A DNA stretch of 64,000 nt. It comes from Bacteroidota bacterium. Lineage in GTDB: Bacteria > Bacteroidota > Bacteroidia > Chitinophagales > Chitinophagaceae. Location: the NCBI GenBank assembly GCA_947452905.1, contig CANGEP010000009.1:33935-97934 (forward strand). The letters are read 5' to 3'. A model generated the notes under the pieces. That model was given only the letters and a program-made list of their open reading frames with translations, searched no databases and had not been told where the DNA came from. Positions 35,561 to 44,978 of the stretch are shown here, one piece after another. Every line of letters starts with the position of its first letter. The first letter of the stretch is position 1. Both the position numbers and the translations under genes were made by a program.

Positions 35561-37258
35561 TTATTTAAGTCGTATTTCAGATACCGAACAACCCTGTGGC
35601 ACCATTGGAAATACATTGTTTTCTTTACCCACCATTACTTCTAATAAAAAAGATCCTTTATGTGATAACATTCTTTGTACCGCCGCTACTAAATCCTTAC
35701 GGTGTTCTACTTTCTCGCCTGCTACTCCATAAGATTTTGCCAACATAATATAGTCGGGACTTTGAATATCTACAAAAGAATATCTCTTATCATGAAATAA
35801 ATCCTGCCATTGACGAACCATGCCTAAAAACTGATTATTTAAAATAACAATTTTTACATCCACTCCAGTTTGCATGATAGTACCCAACTCTTGTAAAGTC
35901 ATTTGAAAACCACCATCTCCAATTACGGCTATCACGGTTCTATCTTGTGCTCCAAACTTAGCTCCAATAGCGGCTGGTAATCCAAAGCCCATGGTACCTA
36001 AGCCTCCCGAAGTAACATTACTACGAGATTCATTAAATTTTGCATAACGACAGGTAACCATTTGATGCTGGCCCACATCGGTAACCATAATTGCATTACC
36101 CTCAGTAATTTCATTAATATTTCGAATCACTTCGGCCATGGTCATTTCTTCAGAGCTAGGATACATTTCGGGTTGGATGCACTGCTCATATTCTTGTTTA
36201 GCATAATCTGCAAAAACAGCTAACCACTCGCTTCTGTCTTTTTGTTCAATACCTAAAGTAAGTAGGGGTAAGGTTTCTTTACAATCTCCCCAAACACCTA
36301 CAGTCGCTTTTACATTTTTATCAATCTCTGAAGGATCAATATCTAAATGAATAATTTTTGCTTGCTTCGCATATTTATCTAATCGGCCTGTAACACGATC
36401 ATCAAAACGCATACCCACTGCAATTAATACATCGCACTCGTTGGTTAATACATTAGGACCATAATTACCATGCATGCCAAGCATACCCACATTTTGTGGA
36501 TGATCGGTAGGAAGTGCACTTAAACCTAAAATGGTCCATGCAGCAGGCATTCCCGATTTTTCGATAAACTTTTTAAATTCTTTTTCGGCCTTTCCTAAAA
36601 TAACCCCCTGACCAAAAATCACTAAAGGCTTTTTAGCATTATTAATTAAACTCACCGCTTCGTCGATATATCCTTTTCGAATAACTGGTTTTGGACGGTA
36701 AGATCTGATATGTTGACAAGGTGTATACCCTTCGTAATTAAATTTTTGTAATTGTGCGTTTTTAGAAATATCAATTAACACTGGACCTGGACGACCACTT
36801 CTTGCTAAATAAAAAGCTTTGGCTAATACCGATGGAATTTCTTCGGCATCTGTAATTTGATAATTCCATTTTGTAACAGGCATGGTAATATTAATCACAT
36901 CTGTTTCCTGAAAAGCATCGGTTCCTAATAAATGAGCAAACACTTGTCCAGTAATACACACTAAAGGTGTACTATCAATCATTGCATCGGCAAGCCCTGT
37001 CACTAAATTGGTAGCCCCTGGACCACTGGTGGCAAATACTACACCTACTTTTCCAGAGCTACGCGCATAACCTTGCCCAGCATGGATTCCACCTTGCTCA
37101 TGACGCACTAATATATGCGAGAGTTTTTCTTTATAATCATACAAGGCATCATAAATAGGCATGATTGCACCCCCTGGATAACCAAAGATGGTACTCACTC
37201 CTTCGGCAATACATGCTTCTAATACTGCCTGTGATCCTGTTAATTGTTTTTGCTCCAT
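35561..37258 (-). CDS. ilvB: Acetolactate synthase large (catalytic) subunit
   Basis: TPP-dependent enzyme condensing pyruvate with pyruvate or 2-oxobutanoate. The 565-residue protein has the catalytic glutamate region VRHEQGGIHAGQGYAR, FAD/TPP family signatures (GIFGYPGGA-like TIFGYPGGAIMPIYDA; GTDAFQETDV), and the TPP-binding GDGGFQMTLQELGTIM...NNQFLGMVRQW. The C-terminus is complete. Together with ilvN downstream it makes the holoenzyme. Ten nt from ilvD. Confidence 0.97.
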   Translation of the reverse strand: MEQKQLTGSQAVLEACIAEGVSTIFGYPGGAIMPIYDALYDYKEKLSHILVRHEQGGIHAGQGYARSSGKVGVVFATSGPGATNLVTGLADAMIDSTPLVCITGQVFAHLLGTDAFQETDVINITMPVTKWNYQITDAEEIPSVLAKAFYLARSGRPGPVLIDISKNAQLQKFNYEGYTPCQHIRSYRPKPVIRKGYIDEAVSLINNAKKPLVIFGQGVILGKAEKEFKKFIEKSGMPAAWTILGLSALPTDHPQNVGMLGMHGNYGPNVLTNECDVLIAVGMRFDDRVTGRLDKYAKQAKIIHLDIDPSEIDKNVKATVGVWGDCKETLPLLTLGIEQKDRSEWLAVFADYAKQEYEQCIQPEMYPSSEEMTMAEVIRNINEITEGNAIMVTDVGQHQMVTCRYAKFNESRSNVTSGGLGTMGFGLPAAIGAKFGAQDRTVIAVIGDGGFQMTLQELGTIMQTGVDVKIVILNNQFLGMVRQWQDLFHDKRYSFVDIQSPDYIMLAKSYGVAGEKVEHRKDLVAAVQRMLSHKGSFLLEVMVGKENNVFPMVPQGCSVSEIRLK

Positions 37259-37268
37259 AAATAATTTT

Positions 37269-38948
37269 TTAATCAGCGTCCGTTACACATCCTTCACTTG
37301 CGTCCTTTACCAACTTTGCATATTTATACAAAACACCATTACTTACTTTTAACTGAGGAGTAGGTTGCGCTGCTCTTCGTTTTGCAATGGTGGCTTCGTC
37401 TACTTTTAATGTCATGGTACGCTTAGGTACATTGAGTTCGATGATATCACCATCTTCTACCAATCCTATCAATCCTCCTTTATACGCTTCGGGTGTGATA
37501 TGTCCAATTACAAAACCATGTGTGCCTCCACTAAAACGACCATCGGTAATTAAGGCCACCGATTTACCCAATCCAGCACCAATAATGGCAGAGGTAGGTT
37601 TTAACATCTCTGGCATACCTGGTGCACCAACAGGTCCCACATTTTTTATAACCACCACGTCTCCTTCTTTTATTTTCTTGGAATTGATGCCTTCAATTAA
37701 TGCATGCTCACCATCAAATACTCTTGCTGGACCTTCGAACATATCACCTTCCTTACCCGAAATTTTAGCAACAGAACCTCCTGTAGCTAAATTGCCATAC
37801 ATAATTTGTAAATGGCCTGTAGCTTTTATTGGATTTTCTTTGGGAAGAATTATTTTTTGTTGATCAAAATTTAAATCGGGTGCAGCTGCTAAATTTTCGG
37901 CAATTGTTTTTCCTGTAACCGTTAAACAATCTCCATGCAACCAACCTTGTGCTAACATATATTTCATTACAGCTGGCACACCACCATATTGATGCAAGTC
38001 TTGCATTAAATATTTTCCAGAAGGTTTAAAATCGGCCAATACCGGAATCTTATCACTAATAGTTTGGAAATCGTCTTGTGTGATAGACACACCCACACTT
38101 TTTGCCATGGCAATCATATGTAATACCGCATTGGTGCTACCTCCTAAAACCATAATTACTGCAATTGCATTTTCGAAAGCCTTGCGTGTCATAATATCGC
38201 GAGGCTTAATATCTTTTTCTAATAATAGTCGAATAGCAGCACCCGCATCCTTACACTCTTGTTGTTTTTCGGCACTGAGTGCAGGGTTGGAAGAAGAATA
38301 AGGCAAACTCATACCTAAAGCTTCGATAGCAGAAGCCATGGTATTGGCAGTATACATACCACCACATGCACCTGCCCCCGGACAAGCATGTTGTACAATT
38401 CCTTTAAAATCGGTTTCGTCTAATTGCCCTGCAATTTTTTGACCTAGGGCTTCGAAAGCAGAAACAATATTTAAATCCTGTCCTTTATAATGACCAGGTG
38501 CAATCGTACCACCATATAACATTAAGGAAGGACGATTTAAACGACCCATCGCAATTAAAGAACCCGGCATATTTTTATCACAACCAGGAACCGTAATTAA
38601 AGCATCATAATATTGAGCACCACAAACTGTTTCGATACTATCTGCAATCACATCACGACTTACTAAAGAATAACGCATACCATCGGTACCATTACTCATA
38701 CCATCACTTACACCAATAGTATGAAAAGTAAGACCCACTAAATCATTTTCCCAAACACTTTTTTTAACCGTGTCGGCCAAGGCATTTAAATGCATATTAC
38801 AAGTATTGCCATCATAGCCCATACTCACTACACCCACTTGTGCTTTTTGTAAATCGGCATCGGTTAATCCTATCCCATAAAACATTGCCTGCGCAGCAGG
38901 TTGCGTAGGATCGAGGGTGATTGTTTTTGAATATTTATTTAATTCCAT
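37269..38948 (-). CDS. ilvD: Dihydroxy-acid dehydratase
   Basis: Iron-sulfur enzyme that dehydrates dihydroxy-acids to 2-oxo acids in valine and isoleucine synthesis. The 559-residue protein carries the cluster/active-site cysteines in [18 protein letters not shown] and [18 protein letters not shown], a further [10 protein letters not shown] Cys, and the C-terminal [20 protein letters not shown] signature. Motif content fits the [2Fe-2S] or [4Fe-4S] IlvD family; the cluster type cannot be read directly. Three nt after leuB. Confidence 0.97.
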   Translation of the reverse strand: MELNKYSKTITLDPTQPAAQAMFYGIGLTDADLQKAQVGVVSMGYDGNTCNMHLNALADTVKKSVWENDLVGLTFHTIGVSDGMSNGTDGMRYSLVSRDVIADSIETVCGAQYYDALITVPGCDKNMPGSLIAMGRLNRPSLMLYGGTIAPGHYKGQDLNIVSAFEALGQKIAGQLDETDFKGIVQHACPGAGACGGMYTANTMASAIEALGMSLPYSSSNPALSAEKQQECKDAGAAIRLLLEKDIKPRDIMTRKAFENAIAVIMVLGGSTNAVLHMIAMAKSVGVSITQDDFQTISDKIPVLADFKPSGKYLMQDLHQYGGVPAVMKYMLAQGWLHGDCLTVTGKTIAENLAAAPDLNFDQQKIILPKENPIKATGHLQIMYGNLATGGSVAKISGKEGDMFEGPARVFDGEHALIEGINSKKIKEGDVVVIKNVGPVGAPGMPEMLKPTSAIIGAGLGKSVALITDGRFSGGTHGFVIGHITPEAYKGGLIGLVEDGDIIELNVPKRTMTLKVDEATIAKRRAAQPTPQLKVSNGVLYKYAKLVKDASEGCVTDAD

Positions 38949-38951
38949 AAT

Positions 38952-40067
38952 TTAAATGATAGTTGATTTATGTAAACGCTCATGAATAGGATGCATCTCG
39001 CCTTTGGCATGTCTCACAATAAATTCTGAAATCATATCGCCCATAGCAGTGGTGGTATAACTATTCATAGGATCAATATCTTTAGTCACAAAACCATTAT
39101 TTAAACACCAGCTTACGGCTTCTCTTACTAAACTCGCTTCTTGGGTTAAACCAAAATGATCTAATAACATTGCAGCCGATAAAATAGAACCCAATGGATT
39201 CGCAATATCTTTTCCCTTAGCTTGCGGATAAGAACCATGAATAGGTTCAAACAAGGCCACTGTGTTGCCTACGGAAGCAGAAGGTAATAATCCTAAAGAG
39301 CCTGCTAATACCGAAGCTTCGTCGCTAATGATATCGCCAAATAAATTTTCGGTTAACACAACATCAAACTGTGCTGGGTTTAAAATAATTTGCATAGCAG
39401 CATTATCTACAAATAAATAATCCACTGCAACATCACTATATTCTTTAGCAATAGCTTGCACTACTTTTCTCCACAAACGAGAGGTTTCTAAAACATTGGC
39501 TTTATCCACCAGCGTTAATTTTTTTCTTCTAATTTGTGCATGCTTAAAAGCCAAATGTGCAATGCGCTCAATTTCGTTTACCGAATAAGAACAATCGTCG
39601 CGAGCAATAGTACCATCCTCACTTAATGATTTGGCACCAAAATAAATACCTCCTGTTAATTCTCTATAAATAACAAAATCAACGTTCTCTAATAATTTTG
39701 GTTTTAAAGGAGTTAGATGTTGCAATGCCGCATAAGTAGTAACAGGGCGAATATTGGCAAACAATTGTAATTCCTTGCGCAATTTTAACAAGCCTTGCTC
39801 GGGTCTTACTTTAGCGCTAGGATCGTTATCATATTTAGGATCCCCAATGGCACCAAACAAAATAGCATCACTAGCTAAACAAATTTTAATGGTTTCATCC
39901 GGCAAAGGATTACCTGTTGCATCAATAGCGCAAGCGCCCATTAACGCATGCTCGTAGGTAAAAGTATGGTTAAAATGAGTGGCAATCGTATTTAATACTT
40001 TCATCGATTGCTCGGTTACTTCGGGTCCTATTCCATCTCCTAAGATGACAGCTATTTTCTTTTGCAT
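38952..40067 (-). CDS. leuB: 3-Isopropylmalate dehydrogenase
   Basis: NAD-dependent oxidative decarboxylation of 3-isopropylmalate in leucine synthesis. The 371-residue protein starts IAVILGDGIGPEVTEQSM and has the substrate-binding RELTGGIYFGAK and the metal-binding NLFGDIISDEASVLAGSLGLLPSAS. The NAD-site GSYPQAKGKDIANPLGSILSAAMLL follows. The hydrophobic substrate pocket residues in the region LLKLRKELQLFANIRPV mark it as isopropylmalate rather than isocitrate dehydrogenase. Twelve nt after leuD. Confidence 0.97.
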   Translation of the reverse strand: MQKKIAVILGDGIGPEVTEQSMKVLNTIATHFNHTFTYEHALMGACAIDATGNPLPDETIKICLASDAILFGAIGDPKYDNDPSAKVRPEQGLLKLRKELQLFANIRPVTTYAALQHLTPLKPKLLENVDFVIYRELTGGIYFGAKSLSEDGTIARDDCSYSVNEIERIAHLAFKHAQIRRKKLTLVDKANVLETSRLWRKVVQAIAKEYSDVAVDYLFVDNAAMQIILNPAQFDVVLTENLFGDIISDEASVLAGSLGLLPSASVGNTVALFEPIHGSYPQAKGKDIANPLGSILSAAMLLDHFGLTQEASLVREAVSWCLNNGFVTKDIDPMNSYTTTAMGDMISEFIVRHAKGEMHPIHERLHKSTII

Positions 40068-40079
40068 ACATTAATTTTA

Positions 40080-40664
40080 TTACTGATTGGCTTTTTCGTA
40101 AGCTTCAATTTCGGTTTTCATACTTAATAAATAATCGATATCATCATACCCATTTAACAAACAAGTTTTTTTATACGAGTTGATGTCGAATTTTTCGAAA
40201 GCGCCTGTAGCATCAATAGTAATAGTTTGCGCTTCTAAATCCACACTTAAAGTATCCTTAGCACCTTGTGCAAATATTTGTTGTAAAAATGCATCGCTCA
40301 CGGTTACAGGAAGTACGCCATTGTTTAATGCATTGTTTTTAAAAATGTCGGCGAAAAAACTAGATACTACTACTTTAAAACCATAATCCTGAATACTCCA
40401 AGCAGCATGTTCACGGGAAGAGCCACATCCAAAGTTTTTAGCAGCTACTAAAATCTCTCCACTATACTGTGATTGATTTAATACAAAATCGGCTTTGGGT
40501 TTTGTTTCGTCATCCTGCTCGTAACGCCAATCTCTAAACAAATTTTTACCAAAACCATCCTTAGTAGTTGCTTTTAAAAAACGTGCAGGAATAATTTGAT
40601 CCGTATCTACGTTTTCGATACGCAAGGGTATAAATCGACTGGTTATTTTTTGTAATGATTGCAT
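40080..40664 (-). CDS. leuD: 3-Isopropylmalate dehydratase small subunit
   Basis: Swivelling-domain subunit of isopropylmalate isomerase. The 194-residue protein has [22 protein letters not shown] and the active-site segment [27 protein letters not shown]. The substrate-recognition loop and length match the bacterial LeuD that pairs with a full-length LeuC. Four nt after leuC, so translation is likely coupled. Confidence 0.97.
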   Translation of the reverse strand: MQSLQKITSRFIPLRIENVDTDQIIPARFLKATTKDGFGKNLFRDWRYEQDDETKPKADFVLNQSQYSGEILVAAKNFGCGSSREHAAWSIQDYGFKVVVSSFFADIFKNNALNNGVLPVTVSDAFLQQIFAQGAKDTLSVDLEAQTITIDATGAFEKFDINSYKKTCLLNGYDDIDYLLSMKTEIEAYEKANQ

Positions 40665-40668
40665 ACAA

Positions 40669-42072
40669 TTAATTTAAAATATCTCTGATATCTGTAATTT
40701 TTCCTGTTAACAATGCAGCGGCTGCTGTTAAGGGACTTGCTAATAATGTTCTGGCACCTGCCCCTTGACGTCCTTCAAAGTTTCGGTTGCTAGTACTAAT
40801 GCAATATTCGCCTGCAGGAATTTTATCCTCGTTCATGCCTAAGCAAGCACTACAACCTGCTTGTCTAATTTCAACACCTGCCTCTGCAAATATTTTATCT
40901 AAACCTTCGGCTTTAATTTGTTTAGCCACTTCTTGTGAACCAGGAACAATTAAAGTTTTAATGTTCGGGTCTTTTTGCTTGCCCTTAATAACACCTGCCA
41001 CCAATCTAAAATCTTCGATTCTTGAATTGGTGCAAGAGCCAATAAATACATTTTGTACTGGCATGCCTAATAAAGATTGACCCGCAGTTAAACCCATATA
41101 GGCTAAGGCTTTTTCATAGTTTTGTTTTTCGGTGGCATCGGTAAAACTTTCTACCGTAGGTAATTTGCCTGTAATGGATAAACCCATGCCCGGATTGGTA
41201 CCATAAGTAATCATGGGATCAATATCCTCCGCTTTAATATTTATCTCTACATCAAATTTTGCATCAGCATCGGTATATAACTCTTTCCACTGAGCAAGTT
41301 TTTTATCCCAGTCGGCGCCTTGTGGTGCAAATAATCTTCCTTTGATATAATCGAAAGTAGTTTGGTCGGGGGCAATCATACCACCTCTAGCACCCATCTC
41401 AATACTCATATTACAAATGGTCATACGCGCTTCCATACTTAAAGCACGAATCGCCGATCCTGCATATTCAACAAAATAACCGGTAGCACCACTCGCCGAA
41501 ATTTGTGCAATAATGTATAAGATAATATCTTTTGAAACCACCCCATTTTTTAAAGTTCCGTCAATATTAATGCGCATTACTTTGGGCTTGCTTTGCATAA
41601 TACATTGAGAAGCAAAAACCATTTCTACTTCGCTGGTACCAATACCAAAAGCAATAGAACCAAATGCACCATGTGTGGAAGTATGAGAGTCGCCACATAC
41701 AATGGTCATACCTGGTTGTGTGATACCCAACTCTGGCCCTATCACGTGCACGATACCTTGGTACTTATGTCCAAGACCATACAATTCAACATCATGCTTT
41801 TTACAATTCTCTATTAAAGTATCAACCTGAAATTTAGAGAGTGCATCTTTAATAGGAAGCTCTTGCTGCATCGTTGGTACATTATGATCCGCAGTAGCAA
41901 CAATTTGTTGGGGTCTAAAAATTTGGGCCCCTCTTTTTTCGATGCCGCTAAAAGCTTGTGGGCTGGTAACTTCATGAATAAAATGTTTATCGATATAAAC
42001 CACCGAAGGTCCATCCTCGATTTGCTTTACCACATGCTTATCCCAAATTTTTTCAAATAATGTTTTTCCCAT
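40669..42072 (-). CDS. leuC: 3-Isopropylmalate dehydratase large subunit
   Basis: Aconitase-family [4Fe-4S] subunit that interconverts 2- and 3-isopropylmalate. The 467-residue protein has [21 protein letters not shown] and the cluster-ligand cysteines in [13 protein letters not shown] and [18 protein letters not shown], then [12 protein letters not shown], the family signature. Length equals that of E. coli LeuC (466). Three nt after leuA. Confidence 0.98.
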   Translation of the reverse strand: MGKTLFEKIWDKHVVKQIEDGPSVVYIDKHFIHEVTSPQAFSGIEKRGAQIFRPQQIVATADHNVPTMQQELPIKDALSKFQVDTLIENCKKHDVELYGLGHKYQGIVHVIGPELGITQPGMTIVCGDSHTSTHGAFGSIAFGIGTSEVEMVFASQCIMQSKPKVMRINIDGTLKNGVVSKDIILYIIAQISASGATGYFVEYAGSAIRALSMEARMTICNMSIEMGARGGMIAPDQTTFDYIKGRLFAPQGADWDKKLAQWKELYTDADAKFDVEINIKAEDIDPMITYGTNPGMGLSITGKLPTVESFTDATEKQNYEKALAYMGLTAGQSLLGMPVQNVFIGSCTNSRIEDFRLVAGVIKGKQKDPNIKTLIVPGSQEVAKQIKAEGLDKIFAEAGVEIRQAGCSACLGMNEDKIPAGEYCISTSNRNFEGRQGAGARTLLASPLTAAAALLTGKITDIRDILN

Positions 42073-42075
42073 AAT

Positions 42076-43227
42076 TTATTTTTTATAAGCAGTTGCCATT
42101 TCTTGTAAATCTGCTTCTAATACTTCTTTCTTTTTATCCGCTATCTCTAAAAACAAAGGATACAATTCGTCTATTTCGTTTCTGGTAAATTGATAGCCAA
42201 TTTTATGTAATCGATGTGCAAGTGCACTACGACCGCTGCGAGCAGTTAATACAATTTTACTTTCGTCAGCACCCACTTCAACAGGATTTATAATCTCATA
42301 GGTTTGTGCTTCTTTTAAAAATCCATCCTGATGAATTCCTGAGGAATGTGAAAAAGCGTTTGCACCCACAATGGCTTTATTAGGTTGTACCATCATTCGC
42401 ATAATGTCTGAAACCTCACGGCTAATGGGGTTTAAAAGCTTTGGATTGATGCTAGTGTAAAATCCTAAATCCTTATGTTGTTGTAAAATCATTACTACTT
42501 CTTCTAAAGCTGTATTTCCTGCACGCTCTCCTAATCCATTAATGGTACACTCAATTTGACGAGCACCCCCTATCACTCCAGCAATTGAATTAGCCGTAGC
42601 CAATCCTAAATCATTATGACAATGACAAGACAAAACTGCTTTATCAATATTGGGTACATGGTTAGTTAAGTAAGCCATTTTTTCTTGATACTGATGAGGC
42701 AAGCAATAACCAGTAGTATCTGGAATATTTAATGTAGTAGCGCCTGCTTTTACCACCGCTTCAATCACTCTTGCTAAATACTCATTATCGGTACGTCCTG
42801 CATCTTCGGCATAAAATTCAACATCATCGGTAAAGTTTCTGGCTAGGCTAACGGCTTTAACTGCACGCTCGATAATCTCTTCTCTGGTAGAATTAAATTT
42901 ATGTTTGATATGCAAATCCGAAGTACCAATACCAGTGTGAATTCTAAAACGCTTAGCAGGTTTTAAAGCAGCAGCAGCCACTTCGATATCATTAGGAACG
43001 GCACGAGACAATCCACATACCACCGTATTTTGTAAAGTTTTTGCAATCTGATTTACCGATTCAAAATCGCCAGGGCTAGAAACAGGGAAGCCCGCCTCTA
43101 AAATATCCACGCCTAAAGCTTCTAGTTTTACGGCTAGCTCTAGCTTTTCCTTGGTATTGAGTTTACAGCCCGGAACCTGTTCTCCGTCGCGTAAAGTGGT
43201 ATCAAAAATGAATACTTTTTGGCTCAT
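42076..43227 (-). CDS. leuA: 2-Isopropylmalate synthase, short form without the C-terminal regulatory domain
   Basis: Condenses acetyl-CoA with 2-oxoisovalerate, the first step to leucine. The TIM-barrel core is complete: [70 protein letters not shown], and [12 protein letters not shown] with metal-binding His. At 383 residues it ends soon after the helical subdomain. The roughly 130-residue LeuA dimer domain that binds leucine in E. coli-type enzymes (about 520 residues) is missing. No homocitrate or citramalate pathway context exists, and the leuCDB genes follow, so the leucine role is firm. Control must be by another route, possibly transcription. Confidence 0.94.
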   Translation of the reverse strand: MSQKVFIFDTTLRDGEQVPGCKLNTKEKLELAVKLEALGVDILEAGFPVSSPGDFESVNQIAKTLQNTVVCGLSRAVPNDIEVAAAALKPAKRFRIHTGIGTSDLHIKHKFNSTREEIIERAVKAVSLARNFTDDVEFYAEDAGRTDNEYLARVIEAVVKAGATTLNIPDTTGYCLPHQYQEKMAYLTNHVPNIDKAVLSCHCHNDLGLATANSIAGVIGGARQIECTINGLGERAGNTALEEVVMILQQHKDLGFYTSINPKLLNPISREVSDIMRMMVQPNKAIVGANAFSHSSGIHQDGFLKEAQTYEIINPVEVGADESKIVLTARSGRSALAHRLHKIGYQFTRNEIDELYPLFLEIADKKKEVLEADLQEMATAYKK

Positions 43228-43259
43228 TAGTCATTGATTTTAAGCAAGTTGTAGATACA

Positions 43260-43280
43260 AAACGGGCATTAAGCCCGTTT
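43260..43280 (-). promoter_or_regulatory. Hairpin at the 5' end of the leu-ilv-thr operon leader
   Basis: AAACGGGC / GCCCGTTT, a perfect 8-bp stem with a 5-nt loop, lies just downstream of the predicted -7 box, 33 nt before the leuA start. On the minus strand the stem ends in GTTTTG, a weak T-run, so it could be an mRNA-stabilising stem or a leaky attenuator. No leader peptide is visible. Confidence 0.5.
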
Positions 43281-43286
43281 ATTGTT

Positions 43287-43318
43287 CAAATTTACCCTAT
43301 ATTAACAAGTAATTCACA
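43287..43318 (-). promoter_or_regulatory. Predicted promoter of the leu-ilv-thr operon
   Basis: Minus strand: TGTG (one mismatch to TTTG), 20-nt spacer, TAAATTTG (exact TAnnTTTG). Transcription would start near 43280, giving a leader of roughly 50 nt that begins with the hairpin. Confidence 0.6.
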
Positions 43319-43335
43319 TCATTTTTATCGGTATT

Positions 43336-43348
43336 TTACAGTCTGTAA
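43336..43348. promoter_or_regulatory. Palindrome between divergent leuA and TPR-like genes
   Basis: TTACAG-T-CTGTAA is a perfect 13-nt palindrome, 18 nt upstream of the leuA -33 box. It could be a regulator site for either gene; no known motif was recognised. Confidence 0.35.
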
Positions 43349-43407
43349 GGGGGTTAATATTTAAGTAATATATTGACAATCAATAATTTAAGTTAAAATC
43401 AGCTACG

Positions 43408-44955
43408 ATGCCCAATCTAAGCACCGACGCTTTATTTATTTTGGTAAAATCCCTGGAAAAGGGGGAGAAACGCAACTTCAAATTGTATGTGAAGCGTAAC
43501 TCTGCGTCGGCCGATTTAAAGATTATCCAACTTTTTGAGGCCCTCGACAAAATGAAGGACTATGACGAGGAGGAACTATTACGTAAAAACGAAACCCTTC
43601 AAAAACAACAATTGTCGAATTTAAAGGCACACTTATACGACCAAATTTTAGCCAGTTTACGAATTGTAAAACAAAATGAGAATATCGATTTACAAATTCA
43701 TGAGCAGCTCGATCATGCTAAAATTTTATACAATAAGGGACTCTACTTACAATCACTTCGCTTACTTGAAAAAATTAAAACGCTCACCAAACAAAATAAT
43801 CAGGTTACCTATTTATTACAAGTTTTGTTTTTAGAAAAAAAAATTGAAGCCTTGCATATAACTAGAAGCATGCAAGATCGTGCACAACAATTAAGCGAAG
43901 AAATTAATGAAGCTAATAAACGGCTTCGCTTAATAGCACAATGTTCTAATTTATCACTTCAATTATATAGTTGGTATATTCAACATGGACATGCAAGAGA
44001 CGAACAAGACCGAATTACATTAGAAGCGCTTATGCAAGATCCTGTTTTAGAAGAAGTAAAATCATCGGAAGGTTTTTATGAAAAATTATACCGTTATCAA
44101 TGTTATTGTTGGTATGGATTTATAAATCAAGATTTTTTAATGCATTATAGATATGCACAAAAATGGGTCGATCTTTTTGATAAGGAAGAGGGCATGAAAC
44201 AAATTGAAACAGCACAATATATTAAAGGCTTACACAATTTAATTAGTGCTCATTTTGATTTAAAAAATATTGATAAGTTTAAAGAAACAATCGCCGTTTT
44301 AGAACAGTATAGTAACACGAATATTGTACTTAATAACAAGAATAATTTAATACAGTCATTTGTTTATTTATACATTGCAAAAATAAATCAGCATTTTCTG
44401 GAAGGCACGTTTAGCGAGGGTTTGAAGATGATTCCTACTATGGAACAAAAACTAAAAGAGATTGAATTATACATGGATTCACATCGAGTTTTAGTTTTTT
44501 ATTATAAAATTGCTTGTTTGTATTTTGGAGCAGGTAATGCCGAAAAAACAATTGATTATTTAAATAGAATTATACATTGGAAAGTGAATTTACGCGACGA
44601 CTTACAATGTTATGCACGCTTACTACATTTAATTGCTCATTATGAGTTGGGGAATAACGAAGTGGTAGCCTATTTGTCGAAATCGGTATACCGTTTTATG
44701 GCTAAGATGAAAAATTTAGGAGCGGTAGAAGAAGTATTGTTTAACTTTTTAAGAAGCTCAATTCAATTGGGAGGCAAACCTGCTTTTGATAATTTATTGG
44801 CTACTTTACAACCACTCGAAAAAAATAAATTAGAGAGTCGTGCTTTTATGTATTTGGATATTATCTCTTGGTTAGAAAGTAAAATTCAAAACAAAGACGT
44901 ACAAACAGTTATTAAAGAAAAGTTTCTGGCAAAAAATAATCTTACAGCTTCTTAG
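43408..44955 (+). CDS. Helical repeat (TPR-like) protein of unknown function
   Basis: No named family was recognised. The 515-residue protein is almost entirely helical, polar and leucine-rich, without a signal peptide or membrane segment, so it is probably cytosolic. The N-terminus (about 1-100; ALFILVKSLEKGEKRNFKLYVKR) looks like a short helical domain. From about residue 100 on there are pairs of amphipathic helices with TPR-like spacing (ILYNKGLYLQSLRLLEKI; KIACLYFGAGNAEKTIDYLNRI), suggesting a scaffold. It diverges from leuA with 180 nt between starts. Whether it is functionally linked to amino-acid synthesis is unknown. Confidence 0.8.
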   Translation: MPNLSTDALFILVKSLEKGEKRNFKLYVKRNSASADLKIIQLFEALDKMKDYDEEELLRKNETLQKQQLSNLKAHLYDQILASLRIVKQNENIDLQIHEQLDHAKILYNKGLYLQSLRLLEKIKTLTKQNNQVTYLLQVLFLEKKIEALHITRSMQDRAQQLSEEINEANKRLRLIAQCSNLSLQLYSWYIQHGHARDEQDRITLEALMQDPVLEEVKSSEGFYEKLYRYQCYCWYGFINQDFLMHYRYAQKWVDLFDKEEGMKQIETAQYIKGLHNLISAHFDLKNIDKFKETIAVLEQYSNTNIVLNNKNNLIQSFVYLYIAKINQHFLEGTFSEGLKMIPTMEQKLKEIELYMDSHRVLVFYYKIACLYFGAGNAEKTIDYLNRIIHWKVNLRDDLQCYARLLHLIAHYELGNNEVVAYLSKSVYRFMAKMKNLGAVEEVLFNFLRSSIQLGGKPAFDNLLATLQPLEKNKLESRAFMYLDIISWLESKIQNKDVQTVIKEKFLAKNNLTAS

Positions 44956-44978
44956 TCTCTGTTTACAGAAAAGTTTAA

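Noticed and set aside
37387-37863. Plus-strand ORF of 158 codons
   Set aside because: Lies wholly inside ilvD on the other strand; low-complexity Pro/Ser/Ile composition typical of an antisense shadow frame.
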